Of a stretch of 64,000 nt of DNA, positions 25,502-33,721 are shown in pieces. The stretch is from Chryseobacterium sp. W4I1 (GTDB taxonomy: Bacteria; Bacteroidota; Bacteroidia; Flavobacteriales; Weeksellaceae): assembly GCF_030816115.1 (NCBI RefSeq), contig NZ_JAUSXQ010000001.1, positions 310,001 through 374,000 on the forward strand. Reading direction: 5' to 3'. Below the pieces are notes generated by a model that saw only the letters and a program-made list of their open reading frames with translations, ran no database searches and had not been told where the DNA came from. Numbering within the stretch: the stretch's first letter is position 1; each line of letters begins with the position of its first letter. Made by a program: the position numbers and the translations under genes.

Positions 25502-27571
25502 ATGAAACGAATACTATTTTCTTTTACTCTTTTATCTTCTTTTTGTTTTTCCCAGGAAACAGATAGTTTGAACTTACAGCAATCTATAGAAAGCGATACT
25601 GTAACCATTCCTAAATCAAAAATCAAAACGAGTACTATTGAAGATGTAGTCATTACCGGGACTATTAAACCTTTCAGCAGGTCGAAAAGCCCTGTAGCTG
25701 TAGAAGTTTACAGCCAGAAATTTTTTCAGAAAAACCCTACACCCAGTATTTTTGAAGCTATTGCAATGGTGAACGGGGTAAAGCCTCAGCTGAACTGTTC
25801 GGTGTGTAACACTGGTGATATCCATATCAATGGTTTAGAAGGACCTTATACTATGATTCTGATCGATGGAATGCCTATTGTGAGCTCACTTTCCACAGTA
25901 TATGGTTTAAGTGGAATTCCCAACAGTCTGGTGGACAGAATTGAAGTGGTCAAAGGCCCGGCTTCTTCTATCTACGGTTCTGAAGCGATGGGTGGAGTGA
26001 TTAACATTATCACTAAAAATGCATTGACCGCTCCCAAACTGAGCATCGATATGATGACAAGTACCTGGAGCGAAAATAACCTTGATGTTTCGACGAAATT
26101 TAACGTTGGTAAAAATGCGGCTTCTTTATTAAGCTTAAATTATTTCAGTTTTAAGGAAAAGATAGACCAGAATAAAGATAATTTCACTGATGCCGCTTTG
26201 CAGAGCAGGGTTTCTGTTTTTAACAAATGGAATTTTCAGAGAAAGGAAAACCGTCAGGCAAGTTTTGCGATGAGATATTTATACGAAGACCGTTTTGGCG
26301 GAGAAATGCAGTGGAACAGATCACACCGGGGAAGTGGCGATGTGTACGGTGAAAGTATCTATACCAACAGGGCGGAAGTTTTTGGACTGTACCAATGGCC
26401 CTTAAAAGAATATATTGTCACTCAGTTTTCTTATAATTATCATGATCAGAATTCTTTTTATGGCAGTAACCCGTATAATGCACTTCAAAAAGTGGCTTTT
26501 GTTCAAACGTATTGGAGTAAAAAACTGGGAAAACATGATCTGACGAGTGGTATTACTTTTAAAAGGACATTTTATGATGATAATACACCGGGCACTCTAT
26601 CCGGTGACGGCATCACCAATGCACCGATGAAATCGCCGATCTGGGGAGCTTTTGTTCAGGATCAGTGGGAAATTAACGATAAGCATACTTTGTTGTTAGG
26701 GTATCGTTTTGATTATGACAAGATTCATCATGAAGTGCATTCGCCGAGGTTGGCATGGAAATTTTCACCGAATCCTTATCATACATTAAGGTTTAATTTC
26801 GGAACAGGATTCAGAGTGGTGAATCTGTTTACGGAAGATCATGCGGCATTGACCGGTTCGCGGGAAGTATTAATCAAATCTGATCTGAAACCGGAAAGAT
26901 CGGTCAATGGAAATCTAAATTATATCTGGAAAATCCCGATGGGAAACCGTTTGTTACAGTTGGATGCATCTGCATTTTATACTTATTTCAGTAATAAGAT
27001 TGTAGGAGATTTTGATACGGATCCGGATAAAATTATTTATGATAACCTTCATGGATATGGAATTTCAAGAGGTGCTTCTATGAATGTGGATTTTAGTTTC
27101 AGTTTTCCTTTGAGCGTCAATTTAGGACTGACTTATCTTGATGTTTATCAAAAATTTAACGGAGATAACAAAAAATCACAGCAACTGCATGCTCCGAAAT
27201 GGAGTGGAACTTATAATCTTTCATATAAATTTGCAAATGATCTGACTGTAGATTTCACTGGACAATTCTACGGACCGATGAGGCTCCCCGTACTGCCTAA
27301 TGATTACCGCCCGGAATATTCGCCGTTCTATTCTTTAGCCAATATTCAGGTTTCAAAAAGTTTCAAATCCGGTTTTGAGGTGTATTGCGGAATTAAAAAC
27401 CTGTTCAATTTTACCCCAAAAGATCCTTTGATGAGGCCGTTTGATCCGTTTGATAAATATGCAGATGATCCGATAAGCAACCCGAACCATTATACTTTTG
27501 ATACTGCTTATGGCTATGCGCCGATGCAGAGAATCAGAGGCTTTCTGGGGGTAAAATATACTTTGAAATGA
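25502..27571 (+). CDS. TonB-dependent outer membrane receptor
   Basis: 689 residues from the ATG at 25502, which begins a signal peptide (MKRILFSFTLLSSFCFSQ); the ATG at 25472 is upstream of it and overlaps the promoter. The plug domain (residues about 55-165) has TIEDVVITGTIKP, LNCSVCNTGDIHINGLEG and IEVVKGPASSIYGSEAMGG, followed by a beta-barrel ending in GFLGVKYTLK. A CxxC (CSVC) inside the plug is unusual and, with the coupled thioredoxin-like gene, could suggest a metal or redox-related cargo. The stop overlaps the next start by 4 bases. Confidence 0.92.
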   Translation: MKRILFSFTLLSSFCFSQETDSLNLQQSIESDTVTIPKSKIKTSTIEDVVITGTIKPFSRSKSPVAVEVYSQKFFQKNPTPSIFEAIAMVNGVKPQLNCSVCNTGDIHINGLEGPYTMILIDGMPIVSSLSTVYGLSGIPNSLVDRIEVVKGPASSIYGSEAMGGVINIITKNALTAPKLSIDMMTSTWSENNLDVSTKFNVGKNAASLLSLNYFSFKEKIDQNKDNFTDAALQSRVSVFNKWNFQRKENRQASFAMRYLYEDRFGGEMQWNRSHRGSGDVYGESIYTNRAEVFGLYQWPLKEYIVTQFSYNYHDQNSFYGSNPYNALQKVAFVQTYWSKKLGKHDLTSGITFKRTFYDDNTPGTLSGDGITNAPMKSPIWGAFVQDQWEINDKHTLLLGYRFDYDKIHHEVHSPRLAWKFSPNPYHTLRFNFGTGFRVVNLFTEDHAALTGSREVLIKSDLKPERSVNGNLNYIWKIPMGNRLLQLDASAFYTYFSNKIVGDFDTDPDKIIYDNLHGYGISRGASMNVDFSFSFPLSVNLGLTYLDVYQKFNGDNKKSQQLHAPKWSGTYNLSYKFANDLTVDFTGQFYGPMRLPVLPNDYRPEYSPFYSLANIQVSKSFKSGFEVYCGIKNLFNFTPKDPLMRPFDPFDKYADDPISNPNHYTFDTAYGYAPMQRIRGFLGVKYTLK

Positions 27572-28029
27572 AAACTTTTATTTTATTTTTAATGTTAGTG
27601 CCCTGTTTTTATCTGTCTCAGATGAAGACAGGCACTTTTTCTGATCTTGAAACATCAATGAAAAAAGAACCAAAGCCTGTTGTAATTCATTTATATACAG
27701 ATTGGTGTTCGGTTTGTAAAATGGAAAAATATGCCTTGAATAAAGACCAGGAAATTGTTGATCTGATCAATGATCATTTTTATATGGTGAATTTTGAAAC
27801 TGAAAAAACAAAAGAAAAAATCAGGTTCCTAGGCAGGGAATTCGGTTATCTTCCCAATGGAAGTGCTGGAATTCATGAATTGGCTCTGGCTTTGTCTAAA
27901 AATAAGAATCAGCCTGTTTATCCTTTATGGATTGTTCTGGATAAGAACCAAAAATTGGTATATTATCATGAAGGGGTATTGACCCCTGAAACCATGAAGC
28001 AGAAACTTTTGGAAATTTCTGCTTTGTAA
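27568..28029 (+). CDS. exported thioredoxin-family protein
   Basis: 153 residues. A short N-terminal signal (MKTFILFLMLVPCFYLSQ) precedes a thioredoxin fold with the redox motif YTDWCSVCKMEKYAL at about residues 45-59 (CxxC is CSVC) and a later segment NKNQPVYPLWIVLDKNQKLVY. This is the DUF255/thioredoxin-like group that reduces periplasmic disulfides. It overlaps the TonB receptor by ATGA, so the two are translationally coupled. Confidence 0.87.
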   Translation: MKTFILFLMLVPCFYLSQMKTGTFSDLETSMKKEPKPVVIHLYTDWCSVCKMEKYALNKDQEIVDLINDHFYMVNFETEKTKEKIRFLGREFGYLPNGSAGIHELALALSKNKNQPVYPLWIVLDKNQKLVYYHEGVLTPETMKQKLLEISAL

Positions 28030-28038
28030 TGGCTTACG

Positions 28039-28073
28039 GTCATTGCGAGGACCGAAGGGACGAAGCAATCTCA
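28039..28073. repeat. short interspersed repeat, copy 1 (GTCATTGCGAGG...AAGCAATCTC)
   Basis: 34-base unit starting GTCATTGCGAGGACCGAAG and ending GACGAAGCAATCTC. A copy in reverse orientation is at 30268-30301 (one mismatch) and a diverged direct copy at 30220-30251. Confidence 0.8.
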
Positions 28074-28130
28074 TAAAAAGTATCTCCCGCAGATTGCACA
28101 GATGACACAGATTTTTCATTATGTGAAAGA

Positions 28131-28180
28131 CTTAAACTGCCGTAAAATTTTTAAATTTTTAAATTCTTCAATTTTTAAAT
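28131..28180. repeat. AT-rich inverted repeat, left copy
   Basis: Segment beginning CTTAAACTGCCG followed by tandem TTTTTAAA units and AAATTCTTCAA. Its near-complement lies at 30124-30174 (AAGATTTAAATATTGAAG to CGGCAGTTTAA), so the pair flanks the three genes between. Confidence 0.75.
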
Positions 28181-28651
28181 CTAAATTTCCGCGTCAATCA
28201 AAACAGCCAGCTGAATACAAGGCTCATCCGATCTGTTGCTCCATGCATGATTGGTTCCTCTCTGAACGACAATATCTCCGGGTTTGAGGAGGGTTTCTCC
28301 TTCTTCCATAATCAGATAAAGAGTTCCTGAAAGAATAATAATATAGTCTAGGGTCTGGGTCTGATGCATCATGGGATGAGGCTCTCCGGCTTTAAATTCT
28401 ACTCCCAGGTCTTTATCCGGTGGAATGACTACGTAACGGAAATAGGTTCCATTTTTGGGAGTTTGTGGAAATCCTGTGTTGGGAATTCGGGTTTCAGGAT
28501 CTAATCCTGCCGGCATTTTCTGGGTATTCCAGATATCTGAAATAATAAGGCCCGGAAGATGTTCAACGAAATTTTCCGTTTGCTGATCCTCAATAATGAC
28601 AGATTTTCCGTTTTTAATTCCTGTGACTATACGCCTGGGTATTTTGTTCAT
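28181..28651 (-). CDS. cupin domain protein
   Basis: 156 residues. Cupin motif 1 is at about residues 90-105 (GEPHPMMHQTQTLDYIIIL; metal-binding His residues) and motif 2 at about 118-137 (LLKPGDIVVQRGTNHAWSNR). Small single-domain cupins of this kind occur as dioxygenases, isomerases or sensors, and the function is unknown. It ends at 28181, directly against the AT-rich repeat. It starts 4 bases after the MDR oxidoreductase stop, so the two form one unit. Confidence 0.82.
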   Translation of the reverse strand: MNKIPRRIVTGIKNGKSVIIEDQQTENFVEHLPGLIISDIWNTQKMPAGLDPETRIPNTGFPQTPKNGTYFRYVVIPPDKDLGVEFKAGEPHPMMHQTQTLDYIIILSGTLYLIMEEGETLLKPGDIVVQRGTNHAWSNRSDEPCIQLAVLIDAEI

Positions 28652-28654
28652 ATA

Positions 28655-29644
28655 TTAATGTTTCATGATCAGTTTATGACCTTGGGTCTGATTGTTTTTA
28701 AGAAGGGAATGGGCTTTTAAAACCGTATCCAGCGAAAGATCTCCTACTGTTTTGTAATTGGGCGGACTGATAATTCCATTTTCAATTAGTTTCGAAATTT
28801 CCTCTAAGTTTCCTTTGTAGTATTCATATTCTTTATTTATACTGTAGGAATAATTGGAAATATTCATGATCACAGTTCCTTTGTTGAAAAGGGTTTCGTG
28901 AGCATTCTTGGAGATCAGTGCGGTTACATCCACGTAAGTACCATTGATTTTCAAAACATCGGCAGTGATTTCAGACATATAATTTCCCACCAAGTCAATT
29001 CCGAAATCGAAAAGCTGGCTGTTATTTGCTTCTAAAAGATTAGCGGCAAGGTTTTCGTCTTTATAATTAATGATCTGATGATTCTTAAGACCCAGTCCAA
29101 GGAGGATCTGTCTGTTTTCTTCACTTCCGACAGTGGCTGTAATTTTTTCGAACCGATTGGCGATTAAAAACTTGATAACAAAAGAACCGACTCCGCCTGT
29201 TGCTCCGGTTACCAGAACAGTATCATTATCATTTAGTTTTAAACGGTTGACAGTCTGCAGTCCTGTGAGCCCTGCTGAAGGAATAGCCGCCGCCTGTTCG
29301 AAAGAAATACTTTTAGGTTTAAACGCAACAATAGCTTCAGGAACGGCAATGTATTCAGCGTAAGAACCGTTACTTCCCATCGATCCGCTTCCGCAGAATA
29401 CTTCGTCTCCAATGTTAAACTGATGGGCGTCCGTACCTTTTTCAACAACAATTCCAGAGAGTTCACGGCCTAAAATGGGTGATTTGAGTAGTTTCCGTTC
29501 CAGTTCGTTCTCAATCATCTGATAATCGATAGGATTAAAACCGCTGGCTTTGATCTGGATGAGAACTTCATGACTTTTCGGCTTAGGTTTTTCTATCTCA
29601 GCTTCTTTAAGCTGGAAATTTTCATTTAATATAATGGCTTTCAT
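28655..29644 (-). CDS. zinc-independent alcohol dehydrogenase/quinone oxidoreductase (MDR family)
   Basis: 329 residues from the ATG at 29644 (MKAIILNEN). N-terminal GroES-like domain with IKASGFNPIDYQMI, PILGRELSGIVVEKG and IGDEVFCGSGSMGSNGSYAEYI. The Rossmann domain starts with the nucleotide loop VLVTGATGGVGSFVIKFL near residues 141-158. The structural zinc cysteines of classical ADH are absent, so it belongs with NADPH:quinone oxidoreductases (YhdH/Zta1 type). Divergent from an HxlR regulator, a common arrangement for inducible detoxification. Confidence 0.9.
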   Translation of the reverse strand: MKAIILNENFQLKEAEIEKPKPKSHEVLIQIKASGFNPIDYQMIENELERKLLKSPILGRELSGIVVEKGTDAHQFNIGDEVFCGSGSMGSNGSYAEYIAVPEAIVAFKPKSISFEQAAAIPSAGLTGLQTVNRLKLNDNDTVLVTGATGGVGSFVIKFLIANRFEKITATVGSEENRQILLGLGLKNHQIINYKDENLAANLLEANNSQLFDFGIDLVGNYMSEITADVLKINGTYVDVTALISKNAHETLFNKGTVIMNISNYSYSINKEYEYYKGNLEEISKLIENGIISPPNYKTVGDLSLDTVLKAHSLLKNNQTQGHKLIMKH

Positions 29645-29661
29645 ATGAGTAATTTGATTCA

Positions 29662-29721
29662 CAAATGTAAAAAGAGAATAGTTTATATTTGCTACTAGTT
29701 AACTATTGGTAACTAGTTACC
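29662..29721. promoter_or_regulatory. divergent promoter/operator region between the MDR oxidoreductase and hxlR
   Basis: Minus-strand -7 TACATTTG at 29669-29662 and plus-strand -7 TATATTTG at 29684-29691. Two palindromes follow each other: TAGTTAACTA (29696-29705) and GGTAACTAGTTACC (29708-29721), sitting over the expected plus-strand start site. Likely sites for the HxlR regulator itself. Confidence 0.62.
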
Positions 29722-29735
29722 TTAATGAAACTATT

Positions 29736-30113
29736 ATGGCAAAAATCTTAGAAAACGGAATAGAAAGAGAGGCCAGCTGCACGGAAGAATTATTTGCAAT
29801 GCGCGACAGTCTGGATGTTTTGGGTGGAAAATGGAAGCTGATGATCATCCGGTATCTGACCAATAGAACGGATCAACATATCCATTTCAAAAAACTGCAA
29901 CGGGGTATTACGGGGATCTCTGCTAAAATGCTCAGCAAAGAACTGAAAGAACTGGAAATGAATCTTCTTATCACAAGAACGATTCAGGATACTAAACCTA
30001 TTACAGTAACTTATGCGGTTACAGAATACGGGAAATCAGTTTTTCCGGTAACGGAAACTCTGGTGAATTGGGGGATTATTCATCGGGAGAAGATCAAAGA
30101 ATCGATGGAGTAG
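29736..30113 (+). CDS. HxlR-family winged-helix regulator
   Basis: 125 residues from the ATG at 29736 (MAKILENGIE). The family signature is complete: CTEELFAMRDSLDVLGGKWKL near residues 12-32 with one N-terminal Cys (Cys12) of the kind that senses electrophiles or hypochlorite, IHFKKLQRGITGISAKMLSKEL near 50-71, and the wing VTYAVTEYGKSVFPV. HxlR dimers often repress the adjacent oxidoreductase. Here the target would be the divergent 28655-29644 gene. Confidence 0.9.
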   Translation: MAKILENGIEREASCTEELFAMRDSLDVLGGKWKLMIIRYLTNRTDQHIHFKKLQRGITGISAKMLSKELKELEMNLLITRTIQDTKPITVTYAVTEYGKSVFPVTETLVNWGIIHREKIKESME

Positions 30114-30123
30114 GTTATTTAAA

Positions 30124-30174
30124 AGATTTAAATATTGAAGAATTTAAAAATTTAAAGATTTTTCGGCAGTTTAA
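30124..30174. repeat. AT-rich inverted repeat, right copy
   Basis: Near-complement of 28131-28180: reverse reading gives TTTAAACTGCCGAAAAATC then AAATTCTTCAATATT. It begins 11 bases after the hxlR stop. Confidence 0.75.
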
Positions 30175-30219
30175 ATATTTCTCCAAAAAGAAAAATCTGT
30201 GATCAGCTGAAAACTGTCT

Positions 30220-30301
30220 GTCATTGCGAACCTTTAGGTGAAGCAATCTCAAATCTGTCCTTTTTCTGAGATTGCTTCGTCTCTTCGGTCCTCGCAATGA
30301 C
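30220..30301. repeat. pair of short interspersed repeats in inverted orientation (copies 2 and 3)
   Basis: 30220-30251 reads GTCATTGCGAACC...AAGCAATCTC; 30268-30301 is the reverse complement of the 28039 copy (GAGATTGCTTCG...CTCGCAATGAC). Together they can fold into one long hairpin, a REP/BIME-like arrangement. Confidence 0.75.
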
Positions 30302-30410
30302 TATCAATAATCAATTTTATTGGAGATAAAAATCCTTGCGCCTTAAAACGAAAATTAAAAAGCCTATGTCTTTGCGAGCACCAACAATATTGGTTTGAAA
30401 TAATTAAACA

Positions 30411-30776
30411 TTATTTCAAAAGAACTGCTATTATAGCCAATATAGCAGGCAATGCTTGTACAAAAAATATTTTCTTTGTTGCTGAAACAGCGCCATAAAT
30501 TCCGGCAATAGCTACACAGCTCAGGAAAAACAGGGAAATATTAACTTGCCATTTTGGATCTTCAATCAGGAATGACCAGATGAGTCCCGCCGCAAGAAAA
30601 CCGTTGTAAAGTCCTTGATTGGCAGCCAGGCCTTTTGTAGGTTTAAACATTTCTGCCGGCAATGCAGCTTTAAATACTTCTTTTCCTTTGGTTTCCCAGG
30701 CGAACATTTCCATCCAGAGGATATAAATATGTTCCAATGCAACGATGGCGATGAGAATTTTAGCAACGAGTTCCAT
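30411..30776 (-). CDS. DUF1304 family membrane protein
   Basis: 121 residues with four membrane helices (AKILIAIVALEHIYILWMEM; NGFLAAGLIWSFLI; ISLFFLSCVAIAGIYGAV; FVQALPAILAIIAVLL). The first helix with EHIYILWMEMFAW and the loop GLAANQGLYNGFLA are the DUF1304 signature. Inner-membrane protein of unknown function. Divergently transcribed from a Crp/Fnr regulator 65 bases away. Confidence 0.9.
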   Translation of the reverse strand: MELVAKILIAIVALEHIYILWMEMFAWETKGKEVFKAALPAEMFKPTKGLAANQGLYNGFLAAGLIWSFLIEDPKWQVNISLFFLSCVAIAGIYGAVSATKKIFFVQALPAILAIIAVLLK

Positions 30777-30793
30777 GATTTACTATTTTGTAA

Positions 30794-30824
30794 TTGTAAA
30801 ACTAAAAAAATAAAGTTAAGTTTG
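30794..30824 (+). promoter_or_regulatory. predicted promoter of the Crp/Fnr-type regulator
   Basis: TTG (30794-30796), a 20-base spacer, TAAGTTTG (30817-30824). The start would lie near 30831, about 11 bases before the ATG. Confidence 0.5.
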
Positions 30825-30841
30825 GTTACTCAATTGCAAAG

Positions 30842-31414
30842 ATGGATACTTTCAAAGCACATTTAAATAAATTTATTACAGTCACTGATGAAGAATATGC
30901 TTCCATATTTTCTTTTTTTAAGGAAATAGAAGTGAAAAAAAAGCAGAATCTGATGTTTAGCGGTGAAATCTGCAGATCCATGTATTTTGTCTCAGTGGGC
31001 TGTCTGAGAAAGTTTTTTGTGAATGAAAAAGGAACGGAGCAGACTACAGAATTCGCTATAGAAAACTGGTGGATGACGGATACTTTTGCCTATGAAAGAC
31101 AGATGAAAACAGATTTCTGTATTCAGGCCGTGGAGCGTTCTACCATTATTGCTATTGATCTTCAGCAGCAGGAACTTTTGCTGCAGAAACATCCGGTTAT
31201 GGAGCGGTATTTCAGAATGATTTACCAAAGAGCTTATGCAGCTTCAGAAAGACGGATCCGTTACCTGTATGAGATGTCCAGAGAAGAGCTGTATGTTCAT
31301 TTCAGTACGCTGTATCCCTGGTTTATCCAACGGATTCCACAATATCTTATTGCTTCTTTTTTAAATTTTACTCCGGAATACCTCAGTGAGATCAGAGCAA
31401 AATTACGTTCTTAA
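30842..31414 (+). CDS. Crp/Fnr family transcriptional regulator
   Basis: 190 residues. An N-terminal cyclic-nucleotide-binding-like beta-roll (residues 15-120: QNLMFSGEICRSMYFVSVGCLRKFF) and a C-terminal HTH region (residues 150-190, ending QYLIASFLNFTPEYLSEIRAKL). The phosphate-binding RxS motif of true cAMP receptors is not visible, and there are no clustered cysteines for Fe-S, so the ligand is unknown. It is followed by doxX- and ahpD-like genes. In Bacteroidota this group often sits beside small oxidoreductase genes that it probably controls. Confidence 0.88.
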   Translation: MDTFKAHLNKFITVTDEEYASIFSFFKEIEVKKKQNLMFSGEICRSMYFVSVGCLRKFFVNEKGTEQTTEFAIENWWMTDTFAYERQMKTDFCIQAVERSTIIAIDLQQQELLLQKHPVMERYFRMIYQRAYAASERRIRYLYEMSREELYVHFSTLYPWFIQRIPQYLIASFLNFTPEYLSEIRAKLRS

Positions 31415-31477
31415 ACCAGTTTAAGATTTTTACAGATTATAAGTCGGAGATTTGTCATGTTATTAAAAGCCAATATC

Positions 31478-31912
31478 ATGACAGACAAAAATGTTCAGTT
31501 TCCGCAGTTGTTTTTAAGGATAGCCATTTCTGTGACCATGCTTTCAGCAGTGGCAGACAGATTCGGGTTTTGGGGTAAGGATTCTGCATGGGGAAACTGG
31601 TCTAACTTTGAGTCTTATACCAGAAAACTAACCTTTTTTCTTCCTGAAGGCTTAAGTGTATTTTCTGCTTATACCGCAACTTTTTTTGAAATACTTTTTC
31701 CCTTGATGCTGCTTTTTGGGTGGAAAACCAGAATTGCAGCTTACGGAACAGGTTTTCTGCTGCTTGTATTTGCCTTGTCAATGTCTCTGGCATTAGGATT
31801 TAAAGCTCCTTTGGATTACTCTGTCTGGATAGGTAGCGCTGGAGCCTTTTTATTGGCAGTTCAGTCAAAGTATTCTTTTAGTATAGATCATTTAACCAAC
31901 AAAAATAAATAA
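31478..31912 (+). CDS. DoxX-like membrane protein
   Basis: 144 residues from the ATG at 31478 (MTDKNVQFPQLFLRIAIS). Four predicted helices. The motif ATFFEILFPLMLLFGWKTRIAAYGTGFLLL is the DoxX pattern. Members associate with quinone or sulfur redox chemistry, but the function here is unknown. The stop at 31912 is 4 bases before the carboxymuconolactone decarboxylase-like gene, one operon. Confidence 0.85.
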   Translation: MTDKNVQFPQLFLRIAISVTMLSAVADRFGFWGKDSAWGNWSNFESYTRKLTFFLPEGLSVFSAYTATFFEILFPLMLLFGWKTRIAAYGTGFLLLVFALSMSLALGFKAPLDYSVWIGSAGAFLLAVQSKYSFSIDHLTNKNK

Positions 31913-31916
31913 TATT

Positions 31917-32360
31917 ATGAGCGCAAGATTAAATATTGCCACAGTAGATTCAGCTGCTTACAAAGCAATGATGGGATTGGAAGGATATCTTCAGACCATT
32001 TCATTAAACCACATTCAAAAGGAATTAATTAAGATCAGAGCTTCGCAGATCAATAAATGTGCTTTCTGTCTTGATATGCATACAAAAGATGCTTTGAAAT
32101 ATGGAGAGACGACACAGAGGATCTTCATTCTTGAAGGATGGAGAGAAGCGAAAGATCTTTTCACAGAAGAAGAACAAGTGCTTTTGGCAATGACGGAAGA
32201 AATTACCCTGATTAGCCAGAACGGGCTTTCAGAAGAGACTTTCCAAAAGGCAAAGCAGTATTTTGATGATGCACAGATTGCGCAGATCATTATGGCGATT
32301 GTAACCATCAATGCATGGAACAGGATTGCAATAAGTACTCATTTACCTGTTGCAAAATAG
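31917..32360 (+). CDS. carboxymuconolactone decarboxylase/AhpD-like protein
   Basis: 147 residues. The AhpD-type redox site CAFCLDMHTKDALKYGE is at about residues 44-60, with the CxxC followed by the conserved His, and then AMTEEITLISQNGLSEETF and TINAWNRIAISTHLPV. Such proteins act as alkylhydroperoxidases or decarboxylases. The conserved CxxC-x3-H favours peroxidase-type activity. It follows doxX closely and ends at a terminator (32387-32413). Confidence 0.92.
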   Translation: MSARLNIATVDSAAYKAMMGLEGYLQTISLNHIQKELIKIRASQINKCAFCLDMHTKDALKYGETTQRIFILEGWREAKDLFTEEEQVLLAMTEEITLISQNGLSEETFQKAKQYFDDAQIAQIIMAIVTINAWNRIAISTHLPVAK

Positions 32361-32386
32361 TTTCTGACTAAAGTTATTGACTAAAA

Positions 32387-32413
32387 AAAGAGCCTCCAAA
32401 CTGAAGGCTCTTT
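32387..32413 (+). terminator. terminator after the AhpD-like gene
   Basis: AAAGAGCCT (32387-32395) and AGGCTCTTT (32405-32413), preceded by an A run. Confidence 0.8.
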
Positions 32414-32483
32414 CTGTTTATAAAAATTAGAAGAAATATTTTAATAAATAGCAACCGGATTGATATTTACCTGAGTAAAAATT

Positions 32484-32600
32484 CTACATATAAAGGCTGC
32501 CCAAAACAAATGAGAATTCCCAAACTTTATCTTTCACCAATGGATGGCTGTCAATCAGTTCCAGATTGTAAATTCCTTTTTTATCAGCATAAACTGAAAA
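32484..32600 (-). pseudogene. remnant of a coding sequence (39 codons)
   Basis: On the minus strand an open stretch between a TGA at 32603-32601 and a TAG at 32486-32484 reads FSVYADKKGIYNLELIDSH and PLVKDKVWEFSFVLG: plausible protein sequence with no ATG at its head. It looks like the decayed C-terminal end of a secreted or beta-sandwich protein. No family was recognised. It lies between the AhpD-like gene and the aldo/keto reductase. Confidence 0.45.
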
Positions 32601-32643
32601 TCAGTAAACCGTCTCATAGGAGAAGTTTACTGATGATATTAGA

Positions 32644-33627
32644 TTAAATTTCGCTTAGCGCTGTATTGATAAAGTTTAATTCATCCTCAGAAAAATCTAT
32701 TTCCATTGCTTTGGCATTATCAACAGCCTGCTGTGCATTTCTGGCTCCTGCAAGAACTACGGTAATAGCAGGTTGAATTGTAGTCCATCTTAATACCAGC
32801 TGTGAAAGGGAAGCTTTTTTTTCCTGAGCAATAGGCTCAATTTTTTCCAGAAAAGCTTTTACTTTATTTAAATCAAACTGAGAGAAATAGCCGTTTCTGT
32901 GGTCATTTTCTTTTAATTGATCCTGCTTGAAATACTTACCAGTCAATAGACCTCTTTCCATCGGGCTGTAAACGATAATTCCTGAATTTTGCTCCAAAGA
33001 ATAAGGAACAAGATCATTTTCAATAGCACGGTTCAGCATGCTGTAAGACACCTGGTTGCTCGCTAAATGCAGCGTTCTGTTACCCTCCTGCATCTGTGGA
33101 ACGGTATAGTTGCTGACTCCTGCTGCACGGACTTTTCCCTGTTGGATCAGAAGTTCCATGGCTTCCATTGTTTCGCAGATCGGTGTGGTGTTGTCCGGCC
33201 AGTGAAGTTGTAAAAGGTCGATATAATCTGTTCCGAGTCTTTTTAAACTTTCTTCCACTTCTTTGATCACATTAGCCTTTGATGCATATTTGTAAACCGG
33301 AAGTGTTTTGCCTTCATCATCAGCATCGAAGAAAAACTCACCTTTCCCATTGTTGCTGCCGTCCCATACCAAACCGAATTTGGTTAATAACTGAATTTTT
33401 GAACGGTCTTTTCCTTTAATTGCTTCTCCGATCATCTCTTCACTGAGTCCGAAACCATAAAAAGGTGCCGTGTCGATAGAAGTTACGCCATGATCCAAAG
33501 AGGCATGAATTGAATTGATGGAATCTTGTTTTTCATTGCCGCCCCACATATTTCCTCCGATAGCAAAGGCTCCGTGAGTAATTGCAGACAGTTCCAGTTC
33601 CGTATTTCCTAATTTTCTGTATTCCAT
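32644..33627 (-). CDS. aldo/keto reductase
   Basis: 327 residues from the ATG at 33627 (MEYRKLGNTELELSAITHGAF). Catalytic tetrad segments: TSIDTAPFYGFGLSEEMIGEAI (Asp and Tyr), LLTKFGL (Lys) and LLQLHWPD (His). C-terminal VLAGARNAQQAVDNAKA binds NADPH. This is the large AKR12/13-like group of general carbonyl reductases. It is the last of a minus-strand run of redox genes, 355 bases after the DJ-1-like gene. Confidence 0.93.
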   Translation of the reverse strand: MEYRKLGNTELELSAITHGAFAIGGNMWGGNEKQDSINSIHASLDHGVTSIDTAPFYGFGLSEEMIGEAIKGKDRSKIQLLTKFGLVWDGSNNGKGEFFFDADDEGKTLPVYKYASKANVIKEVEESLKRLGTDYIDLLQLHWPDNTTPICETMEAMELLIQQGKVRAAGVSNYTVPQMQEGNRTLHLASNQVSYSMLNRAIENDLVPYSLEQNSGIIVYSPMERGLLTGKYFKQDQLKENDHRNGYFSQFDLNKVKAFLEKIEPIAQEKKASLSQLVLRWTTIQPAITVVLAGARNAQQAVDNAKAMEIDFSEDELNFINTALSEI

Positions 33628-33721
33628 TTTTTGATTTATATTTAAACTTAAAATCACATAAGTTTTCGTTGTTCTTTAAACCATCCCGCCAAAATTTCTT
33701 GAATTTTAGCTATCTTCGGTG

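Noticed and set aside
28102..28287. 61-codon plus-strand ORF across the AT-rich repeat
   Set aside because: It runs from repeat sequence into the antisense of the cupin gene; no support.
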